Source: Angelakisella sp. (GTDB lineage: Bacteria > Bacillota > Clostridia > Oscillospirales > Ruminococcaceae). Taken from it: a stretch of DNA of 5,100 nt. Under the pieces are notes generated by a model. The model saw nothing but the letters and a program-made list of their open reading frames with translations. It ran no database searches and was not told where the DNA came from. The DNA lies in contig WSMP01000104.1 of NCBI GenBank assembly GCA_013316495.1, positions 1-5,100 of the forward strand, read 5' to 3'. The position numbers and the translations under genes were made by a program. Shown here in pieces: positions 1 through 5,100 of this stretch. Numbering within the stretch: the first letter of the stretch is position 1; every line of letters starts with the position of its first letter.

Positions 1-2
1 CT

Positions 3-1334
3 TTTATTATGATTAAAAATTATGCCCACCGGGGCTTTTGCAGCCGCTACCCGGAAAACACCATGCTGGCCTTTGAAAAGGCCCTGGCGGAGGGTGTGGA
101 TGGCATCGAAAACGATGTCCAGCTCACCAAGGACGGACATGGCGATGAAGCAGTTCATATAGCCCTTGAGGGGGGTGGCGGTGCCGACGTACTTATCCAC
201 CATGCTGCCGGAGAGGGTGTACAGGAAGATTTCCGGGGCGTAGGTGCACAGGGAGATAACGCCGGAGGCGGTGCCCGCCAGACGCTTGGGGACCATGACC
301 TCGTCGATGGTGGCAAAGTACAGGGCCTTGATGGCGTAGAGGCAGAGGCCGTACACCACGAAGGTAGCCACAATCAGGGGGATGGAGGACTTGCCGGCGG
401 GGATGACCACATAGGCCAGGGCAAAGACGGTCATGCCGATGAAGCCGAACTGGATGAACTTGATGCGGCTGCCCAGCTTATCCGCGATGAAGCCGGCGGC
501 GAAGGCGCCCAGCATCATCATCATGTAGGTACGGACAACCGAGAGGGTGGCGACGGTGGAGTCGGGAATCTCGAAGGCGGCGGAGAGGTAAGCGGTGACA
601 TAGCCGTGGAAGATGAGGGCGGAGTAGTTGCAGATGCCCAGCAGGCCGCACAGCCAGACGCGGGGCATTTTTGCCACTTCCATAAAGTCCTTCATATTCA
701 GGGGGTTGCCCTCGGCGGCCTTCTGCTCCGCGGTCTTGGCAACAGGCTTGTCGTTCTCCATGAAGATGAAGCAGAGGATACCGGCTGCCAGCATCAGAAC
801 GGAGTAGTACATAATGGCGTTCTGCATGCCGCCGATGCTATTGGTGGCCCAGGAGAAGACGGCCACGGAGCCGAAGGCGGCGATGGTGCCGATGAGGCCC
901 CGTCCGCCTTCCAGCAGGCCGAAGAGACGGCCCTGCTCCTCCGCTTCGCCCAGCCGGTTGATGCTCTTGACCATGGCGGCCCAGAAGGTGAAAACGGTGG
1001 TGATGGCGAAGATGGCGTGAATCACAACCAGCCAGATGAAGCTGGGCATGGTCCAGAACCAGAAGCCGGCCAGAGCGGTGCCGATGCAGGAGAAGACGAT
1101 AAGGGATTTGCAGCTGAACTTATCGGCCAGAATGCCGCCGGGGAAGTAGCAAATGAAGTTTACAATGCCGTAAGCGGACATGATAAGGCCCAGCTGGGTG
1201 GCGTTGGCGCCGGTGGCCTCCATCAGGGGGGCCATGTAGGTTTCCCGAAGATAGGGGAGCTTGGTGATGATGCCGCCGGCGAAGGCGACCAGAATTAGGG
1301 TCATCCATTTGTTGCTTGCGCGGGTCTTTGTCAT
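3..1334 (-). CDS. MFS transporter, 3' end missing; frame open to the window edge
   Basis: Reading leftward from ATG 1334-1332, about 398 residues form a typical major facilitator protein with many hydrophobic segments, expected to be 12 membrane helices. The cytoplasmic loop motif A appears in both halves: PGGILADKFSCKS at residues 65-77, and AAGFIADKLGSR in the second half, just after a run of four Met. A polar stretch reading EEQGRLFGLLEGGRG lies before the middle helices. The overall style recalls the YihN/GlpT-like organic-anion group, but the substrate cannot be read from sequence. The start is supported by GAGGAGG seven bases upstream. MFS identity ends near position 141; the frame then crosses the antisense of the GDPD fragment without meeting a stop, so the natural last 15-30 residues are absent. 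The gene lies 142 nt after the BCCT gene on the same strand. With GDPD as a neighbour, a glycerophosphodiester substrate is an attractive inference. MFS assignment is firm, substrate is not. Confidence 0.85.
   Translation of the reverse strand, partial: MTKTRASNKWMTLILVAFAGGIITKLPYLRETYMAPLMEATGANATQLGLIMSAYGIVNFICYFPGGILADKFSCKSLIVFSCIGTALAGFWFWTMPSFIWLVVIHAIFAITTVFTFWAAMVKSINRLGEAEEQGRLFGLLEGGRGLIGTIAAFGSVAVFSWATNSIGGMQNAIMYYSVLMLAAGILCFIFMENDKPVAKTAEQKAAEGNPLNMKDFMEVAKMPRVWLCGLLGICNYSALIFHGYVTAYLSAAFEIPDSTVATLSVVRTYMMMMLGAFAAGFIADKLGSRIKFIQFGFIGMTVFALAYVVIPAGKSSIPLIVATFVVYGLCLYAIKALYFATIDEVMVPKRLAGTASGVISLCTYAPEIFLYTLSGSMVDKYVGTATPLKGYMNCFIAMSVLGELDIVFDAIHTLRQGLFKGQHGVFRVAAAKAPVGIIFNHNK
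9..140 (+). pseudogene. Glycerophosphodiester phosphodiesterase (GDPD), N-terminal fragment of 44 codons
   Basis: The first 44 codons match the start of the GDPD (GlpQ/UgpQ) family, TIM-barrel enzymes that hydrolyse glycerophosphodiesters such as glycerophosphocholine to glycerol-3-phosphate and an alcohol. Visible marks are the HRG motif (H7, R8, G9) carrying the first catalytic His, the PENT motif at 15-18, and E34/D36 of the metal-binding E-x-D stretch followed by QLTKDG. There is no signal peptide, so this would be a cytosolic UgpQ-like enzyme. Full-length relatives have about 240 residues. Here identity stops right after KDGH, before the second catalytic His normally found in the following HD motif. 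Beyond that point the frame stays open to 1298, but only as the antisense of an MFS gene. Only 8 bases precede the ATG, and no Shine-Dalgarno is visible in them. As it stands the fragment cannot be an active enzyme. Family call is firm; the cause of truncation is open (rearrangement or chimera). Confidence 0.82.
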
Positions 1335-1341
1335 AAATTTT

Positions 1342-1348
1342 CCTCCTC
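1342..1348 (-). promoter_or_regulatory. Ribosome binding site of the MFS gene
   Basis: GAGGAGG on the minus strand, with a 7-base AT-rich spacer before ATG 1334. It is a near-perfect Shine-Dalgarno and fixes the MFS start. Confidence 0.85.
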
Positions 1349-1431
1349 ATTACGTTTGGGTACAACGCGAAAACACTTCTTCGCCCTGGGCGGCGGGGCT
1401 GTGCGACCCTGCCGGCCAGAACTTACTTGCA

Positions 1432-1451
1432 AGGACCAAAGGGATGGTCCT
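1432..1451 (-). other. Small hairpin in the BCCT-MFS intergenic gap
   Basis: AGGACCA and TGGTCCT form a perfect 7-bp stem around a 6-base loop, 26 nt past the BCCT stop codon. No run of T follows on the minus strand, so this is a poor intrinsic terminator. It could be an mRNA processing or stabilising hairpin, or chance. The 142-nt gap otherwise holds only the MFS ribosome binding site, a CTTGCAAG palindrome (1426-1433) touching this stem, and a 9-base direct repeat CCAAAGGGA (1436-1444 and 1457-1465). I see no convincing promoter in the gap. Confidence 0.35.
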
Positions 1452-1476
1452 GAAGTCCAAAGGGAAGGGGAGAGGG

Positions 1477-3063
1477 CTAATCTTTCCGGCCGCCGGGGGG
1501 CGGGTCTTTTGCTCCCCGCAGGTACTGTCCGGCATCCTTCAGGAAGCTGGCTACCAACAGCACAATAACAATGCCGATGGGGAAGGCCGCCACAATGGAG
1601 ACCGACTGAAGGCTGCTGAGGGAGCTTTGGGCATTGATGAGGCCGATGGGAAAGATGATGAAGATGAAGGCCCAGAAGATCCGCACCGCATGGTGGGGCT
1701 CCTCCACCTCCGCCAGGCGGCGGTAGGAGTAGGCGGCCACCACCATGGTAAGGGAATCGAAGGTGGTGGCGTAAAACAGCACCATGGTGATAAACAGCAG
1801 CCCCAAAGCCACCGCCGGCAGGGGCAGGGTGCGGAAGATGGAGATAATGACACTGGGGATATCCGCCCCGGCGGCAATAGCCCCGGAAAGGTCCAGCCGC
1901 CCCCGCATCTCCAGCCCCAGGCCGTAGTTGCCAAAGACGATGAAGGAGAGGAAGGTGCTGGAAAGTCCGGCGATGTAGCCGCCGACGATGGTGTTTCGGA
2001 TGGTGCGGCCCTTGCTGATGACCCCCACAAAGAAGGGGGTGGCTACACACCAGGCCATCCAGTAGGCCCAGTAGAAGACGGTCCAGTTCTGGACAAAGCC
2101 GGTGGAGCCGTCGCCGCTGGTGCGCAGAGGATCCGCCCAGGTAACCATGCCGATGAAGTTCTGCACCAAATTGCCCACGGCGGTGATGCCGGTTTCCAGG
2201 ATATATTGGGTCTGGCCGCCCCCCAGGAAGAAGTATCCCAGCAGGGCGAAGAAGAGCCAGGCGCAGATGACCGACATTTTCATAATGGCGTGGTAGCCGA
2301 TGATGACATCGGCGGTGTAGACCAGCGCCACCAGCACCAGCAGGGCGATGGTGAGAAATGCCGAGGAAGGAAGGCCGAAAATATCCCCCAGCACCGAGCT
2401 AAGGAGAGGGGTGGCCAACGAGAAGGTGGTGGCCGTCCCCGCCAGCAGGGCAAAGATGGCGATAAGGTCGATGAGGTGGCCGATGGGGCCATCCACCTTG
2501 TCCCCCAGCAGGGCGCGGCAGCCCTCGCTGAACTTCTGCTTGGTGCGCTTGCGAACGTGAATCATAAAGCCAAAGCAGGCGCTAAGCACCATATAAAAGC
2601 TCCAGGGCACCGGTCCCCAGTGGAAGAGGGGATAGGTGCTGGCCCAGTCCTGCACCGAGCCCAGCTCCAGAATGCGGCTTTCCTGGGCGTAAAGCGCCCA
2701 TTCGCAGAAGGAATAGTAGAGGATGTCCGCCGCCATGGTACCGGTGAAAATCATAGCCCCCCACTGGAAGTTGCTGTAGGCGGGCTTTTCCTCCGCGCCG
2801 CCCAGGCGGATATCCCCGTATTTGGAAAAGGCGATATAGAGGGAGACCACCAGAAAGCCCACCCCGATGAGGATATAGAAGGCGCTGAGCTGGTTGCCCA
2901 AAAAGCCCCGGATGGCGTCCACGACGCGGGTGCTCTCCTCCGGGCTGAAGATAAAGATGACACAGAGCGCCACCACCACAAAGAGGGGTATCAGCATATC
3001 GGTGGGGTCCAGCTGGGGCAGCAGCTTGCGTATGCTTGTTTTAGAGGAAGGTGCTTTTTTCAT
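1477..3063 (-). CDS. BCCT-family transporter, probable choline uptake
   Basis: A 528-residue membrane protein of the betaine/choline/carnitine transporter family, which usually has 500-680 residues, a LeuT-like fold and 12 helices. Visible hallmarks are an N-terminal helix around residues 23-40, the conserved SKYGDIRLG at 80-88, and the Trp-box signature NWTVFYWAYW at 326-335, followed by ISKGRTIR at 349-356. Two features are unusual. The signature has Tyr where the family pattern ends in Trp-Trp, and the glycine-rich segment of helix 3 reads TMAADI with an Asp near residue 113. ATG 3063 is preferred because AGAAAGGA sits 11 bases upstream; the in-frame ATG at 3075, four codons earlier, overlaps that Shine-Dalgarno and could not be served by it. 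The gene follows the LicC-LicA fusion gene by 49 nt, so the two are probably cotranscribed. Pairing with a choline kinase makes choline the likely substrate (inference); betaine or carnitine remain possible. Confidence 0.9.
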   Translation of the reverse strand: MKKAPSSKTSIRKLLPQLDPTDMLIPLFVVVALCVIFIFSPEESTRVVDAIRGFLGNQLSAFYILIGVGFLVVSLYIAFSKYGDIRLGGAEEKPAYSNFQWGAMIFTGTMAADILYYSFCEWALYAQESRILELGSVQDWASTYPLFHWGPVPWSFYMVLSACFGFMIHVRKRTKQKFSEGCRALLGDKVDGPIGHLIDLIAIFALLAGTATTFSLATPLLSSVLGDIFGLPSSAFLTIALLVLVALVYTADVIIGYHAIMKMSVICAWLFFALLGYFFLGGGQTQYILETGITAVGNLVQNFIGMVTWADPLRTSGDGSTGFVQNWTVFYWAYWMAWCVATPFFVGVISKGRTIRNTIVGGYIAGLSSTFLSFIVFGNYGLGLEMRGRLDLSGAIAAGADIPSVIISIFRTLPLPAVALGLLFITMVLFYATTFDSLTMVVAAYSYRRLAEVEEPHHAVRIFWAFIFIIFPIGLINAQSSLSSLQSVSIVAAFPIGIVIVLLVASFLKDAGQYLRGAKDPPPGGRKD

Positions 3064-3074
3064 TCCATCGCCCA

Positions 3075-3082
3075 TCCTTTCT
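3075..3082 (-). promoter_or_regulatory. Ribosome binding site deciding the BCCT start
   Basis: AGAAAGGA on the minus strand, 11 bases before ATG 3063. It overlaps the alternative ATG at 3075, which argues for the shorter protein. The spacer is slightly long. Confidence 0.6.
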
Positions 3083-3112
3083 CAAAATTTCTCCGCCGCC
3101 CCCCAGGCCCTC

Positions 3113-4903
3113 TCAAATCAGGACCTCCCCAGAGGGGGCCGGAGCCGCCTCCGGCCACAGGGTGATGACATGGTCATAAAACTCCTTGGCGTACTGGTAC
3201 TGGCGCATCTCGTAGGCGCCGTACTTTACGCCCATGCGGCCCTTGTATTCGCACCAGTTGGTCCACAGCAGCCCCGCCACAGCGATGTAGCAATAGATTT
3301 TTTGGCGGACCAGGTCGGGGCAGCTGCCTTCAAAATAGAAATCAATGGTGCGGTCGATCTGCTCCTTATCGTAGTAGGCGTAGATACAGAACATGGCAAT
3401 GTCCACATGGGGGTCGCTGACCCCGGCGTACTCCCAGTCGATGAGGCGTACCTCCTGGCTGCCGTCCTGCTGATGGACAAAGAGGAAATTATCATACACC
3501 GAATCAATATGGGAAAGGCACTCCTCCTTGGGGCAGGCGTCGATGCGGTGGAGCAGCTCGTCAATATGGCGGCGGGTAACGTCGTAATCGGCAAAGGGCA
3601 TGGATTCCTGCCGCAGCTCCTCGTAATAATCCAGCTGGGCCCGCAGGTCAAAGCGGAAATCCACCTGGAGCCGCTGCTGGTGGAACCGCCGCAGATGGCG
3701 CATACAGGCGGCCACCTCGTCAAAGTCCTCCGGGTCGCAGGGCCGGGCCTCGGACCAGAACTCGGTGACCTTGTAGCCGGTTTCCGGGTTCAGGTAGATC
3801 ACCTTGTCGGAAATATCCATGCCGGTGCTGGCCAGGGCCTTGTAGACGGCGCTCTCCTTCTGGCGGCTCACCAGCTTTTGGGTGCCCTCTCCGGGGGAGC
3901 GCATTAGATATTCCTTCCCCTTGCAGGAGAAGTGCATCAGGTGGTTGGTCATGCCGCTGGAAAGGGGGTGGATATCGGTGACCTCCCCGGCGGAAACGCC
4001 GAACAGCTGGCTGATGAGGGCCATGCGGCGGCTCTCCAGGTGCTTGGATTCGCTGTCCAGCAGGCGCAGGTCCTCGTAGGTGTTCACCGGCATCACCAGC
4101 ATCCCGGAGATGACGTTGGCATAGCCCACCAGCTGGTTGCCATGGCCGATGAGGGCGGCTTCCCAGCAGGCTCTCTTGCAGGCCGGGTCGGCGCAGAGCC
4201 TGGTGAGGTTTTCCCGCACAATGGCCGCGTCGTCGCTGCACAGGTAGGCGATGCCGCACATGGCGTTGCCGCCCCCCTGCCGGGCGCCCACCAGCTCCAT
4301 TTCGCGGGTTACCCGGAGGATGCTTTTCTCGTCAAAGTAGCTGCGCACCGCGTACCAGGAGCTGTACTCCGAGCGGCTGAAGAGGCTTTCGCCACACCAG
4401 ACGTCCCCGTTGATGACGTAGCAGTTATCCAGCAGGTGGGCGGCACACTGGAGGGAATGGAGGCTATCCCCCTCGGCCCATCGGGGGTTTTCAAGAAGCT
4501 CCACACTGTAAAGGCTGGTGAGGTATTCAAATTTCTCCTTCTGGTAGCCCACCACCACGGCGATGTTATAGATGCCGGTGCGGTGCAATTGGTTAATGAG
4601 CCGTTCGATGAGAGATTCCCCGCCGATGGTGAGAAGGGCCTTGGGGGTGCTGTTGATGGGCATCATCCGTTTGCCGGGGCCGGCGGCCAGAATCACCGCC
4701 TGCCGGGGGCTGTTGCGTCGGAACATCTCGATGGTTTTGGGGGTAAGGAAGTAATCCTCCGCCAAATACCCCTCTTCCATCAGGTACTTGAGGGAGGCGC
4801 TGACAAGGCCCAGGGAGTACCCGGTCTGGGCTGCCACCTCCCGCTGGGTGGCACAGTGTCCACGGACCACCGTGGACAGTACAACGTAGTCTCTCTTCTT
4901 CAC
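3113..4903 (-). CDS. LicC-LicA fusion with N-terminal HTH: CTP:phosphocholine cytidylyltransferase / choline kinase
   Basis: One 596-residue cytosolic polypeptide with three parts. Residues 1-62 form a winged helix-turn-helix (ATQREVAAQTGYS then LVSASLKYLMEEGYL). Residues 68-285 form a LicC-type nucleotidyltransferase: the NTP-binding signature LAAGPGKRM at 72-80 with PK at 87-88, EGDSLHSL at 144-151, and the metal-binding NGD at 165-167. Residues 296-590 form a LicA/APH-fold kinase: SSGMTNH at 315-321, the catalytic-loop HID at 465-467, DNF at 471-473, and the Mg-binding IDWEYAG at 488-494. The expected steps are choline to phosphocholine (kinase), then CDP-choline (cytidylyltransferase). 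All main active-site residues look present. GTG 4903 is chosen because GAAAGGAG lies six bases upstream; a longer frame to ATG 5080 would have to run through a hairpin and lacks protein-like sequence. Fused LicC-LicA proteins are known, for example in Treponema; the HTH is an extra part of unknown job, perhaps sensing or autoregulation. The BCCT gene follows by 49 nt. Confidence 0.88.
   Translation of the reverse strand: MKKRDYVVLSTVVRGHCATQREVAAQTGYSLGLVSASLKYLMEEGYLAEDYFLTPKTIEMFRRNSPRQAVILAAGPGKRMMPINSTPKALLTIGGESLIERLINQLHRTGIYNIAVVVGYQKEKFEYLTSLYSVELLENPRWAEGDSLHSLQCAAHLLDNCYVINGDVWCGESLFSRSEYSSWYAVRSYFDEKSILRVTREMELVGARQGGGNAMCGIAYLCSDDAAIVRENLTRLCADPACKRACWEAALIGHGNQLVGYANVISGMLVMPVNTYEDLRLLDSESKHLESRRMALISQLFGVSAGEVTDIHPLSSGMTNHLMHFSCKGKEYLMRSPGEGTQKLVSRQKESAVYKALASTGMDISDKVIYLNPETGYKVTEFWSEARPCDPEDFDEVAACMRHLRRFHQQRLQVDFRFDLRAQLDYYEELRQESMPFADYDVTRRHIDELLHRIDACPKEECLSHIDSVYDNFLFVHQQDGSQEVRLIDWEYAGVSDPHVDIAMFCIYAYYDKEQIDRTIDFYFEGSCPDLVRQKIYCYIAVAGLLWTNWCEYKGRMGVKYGAYEMRQYQYAKEFYDHVITLWPEAAPAPSGEVLI
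4857..4878 (-). repeat. 22-base perfect inverted repeat inside the 5' coding part of the LicC-LicA gene
   Basis: TGTCCACGG, a 4-base loop, and CCGTGGACA form a perfect 9-bp GC-rich stem. It occupies nucleotides 26-47 of the coding sequence, in the codons before the helix-turn-helix. As RNA it would be a stable stem just downstream of the start; as DNA it is a symmetric site that a dimeric HTH protein could bind. Function is unproven. Confidence 0.5.
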
Positions 4904-4909
4904 AGCGAA

Positions 4910-4917
4910 CTCCTTTC
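4910..4917 (-). promoter_or_regulatory. Ribosome binding site setting the GTG start of the LicC-LicA gene
   Basis: GAAAGGAG on the minus strand with a 6-base spacer to GTG 4903. It is the only good Shine-Dalgarno near the N-terminus of the HTH domain. Confidence 0.8.
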
Positions 4918-4977
4918 CCAACACATGCAGCCCGTCCAAAGAGGTGCTGCCAGGCGCAGAAGAGAAATAAAAAAGGA

Positions 4978-5013
4978 CGCAAAAAATCTCTCTTAAGACA
5001 GAGATTTTTTGCG
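4978..5013 (-). terminator. 14-bp hairpin with A/T tracts upstream of the LicC-LicA gene: terminator or leader attenuator
   Basis: CGCAAAAAATCTCT and AGAGATTTTTTGCG pair perfectly over 14 bp around an 8-base loop. Each arm contains a six-base A or T run, so an inner stem followed by U6 would work as a short intrinsic terminator in either direction. On the minus strand a further T-rich stretch (TCCTTTTTATTT) follows. It lies 74 nt upstream of GTG 4903. It could end a gene to the right of the window, end a plus-strand transcript, or act in the leader of the choline genes. I cannot choose between these, so the strand is tentative. Confidence 0.55.
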
Positions 5014-5100
5014 CCGCTAACTCTCCGCGCGATTGATTCCGTCCCTTCACCATTACCATTTTGGTCAATTGCCTCAACAATAGAATTTCTTGACTTATCA
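5014..5100. other. Non-coding right edge, no gene recognised
   Basis: The sequence is more AT-rich than the genes. It contains an imperfect symmetric element centred on CAATTG (5061-5077, TTG...CAATTG...CAA), and a TTGACT near the edge (5090-5095) that could be a -35 box of a rightward promoter whose -10 would be outside the window. No confident promoter for the leftward genes was found here or in 4918-4977. Confidence 0.3.

Noticed and set aside
125..150. Insertion sequence or phage attachment site at the GDPD/MFS junction
   Set aside because: No transposase, terminal inverted repeat, target duplication or tRNA remnant is visible; the two genes abut directly.
141..1298. Plus-strand open frame continuing the GDPD fragment to 429 codons
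   Set aside because: From codon 45 it is the exact codon-on-codon antisense of the MFS gene and is rich in Gly, Asp and His with no domain. It is a shadow frame, not a fusion protein.
3064..3075. BCCT start at ATG 3075
   Set aside because: The Shine-Dalgarno overlaps that ATG with no spacer, so the in-frame ATG at 3063 is a better start. The difference is only four residues.
1261..3165. 634-codon plus-strand open frame
   Set aside because: It lies antisense to the BCCT gene, with low-complexity Gly/His/Asp/Gln-rich composition and no recognisable domain. The minus strand holds a clear family member with good start signals.
2894..4996. Long plus-strand open frames of 337 and 354 codons
   Set aside because: Antisense shadows of the LicC-LicA fusion gene, caused by GC-rich third positions; no ribosome binding sites or domain motifs.
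4904..5080. Extension of the LicC-LicA protein to an ATG at 5080 (655 residues)
   Set aside because: The extra 59 residues run through the 14-bp hairpin and do not resemble a domain. GTG 4903 has a good Shine-Dalgarno and directly precedes the HTH fold.
1..5100. CRISPR array, tRNA, rRNA or known riboswitch
   Set aside because: No regularly spaced repeats, no cloverleaf-like segment and no recognised aptamer core were found by reading both strands.

Overview
The window looks like a chromosomal piece from a moderately GC-rich gut Firmicute. A clostridial (Oscillospiraceae-like) origin is my best guess. The reasons are strong AAAGGAG/GAGGAGG ribosome binding sites, a GTG start with a good Shine-Dalgarno, GC-rich third codon positions, and a set of choline-handling genes typical of commensal Clostridia. 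Taxonomy is inferred from style only.

Layout: three genes lie head to tail on the minus strand and are read from right to left. (1) 4903-3113 encodes a 596-residue fusion protein: an N-terminal winged helix-turn-helix, a LicC-type nucleotidyltransferase and a LicA-type choline/aminoglycoside-like kinase. (2) 3063-1477 encodes a BCCT-family transporter, most likely for choline, 49 nt downstream. (3) From 1334 leftward runs an MFS transporter, 142 nt further downstream. The right end (4904-5100) is non-coding and holds a 14-bp hairpin. The first ~140 bases read on the plus strand as the first 44 codons of a cytosolic glycerophosphodiester phosphodiesterase (GDPD).

The left edge is abnormal. 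GDPD and MFS face each other and both lose their 3' ends at a junction near 130-145. The MFS frame runs on without a stop through the antisense of GDPD to the window edge. This is either a real deletion or inversion or a fold-back assembly/amplification chimera.

Together the intact genes suggest choline salvage. BCCT brings choline in, and the LicA and LicC domains of one polypeptide make phosphocholine and then CDP-choline, the activated donor for decorating surface glycopolymers or lipids. If MFS and GDPD belong to the same locus, they could import and hydrolyse glycerophosphocholine as a second choline source (inference). No phosphocholine transferase (LicD type) or CDP-alcohol phosphotransferase is visible in the window.
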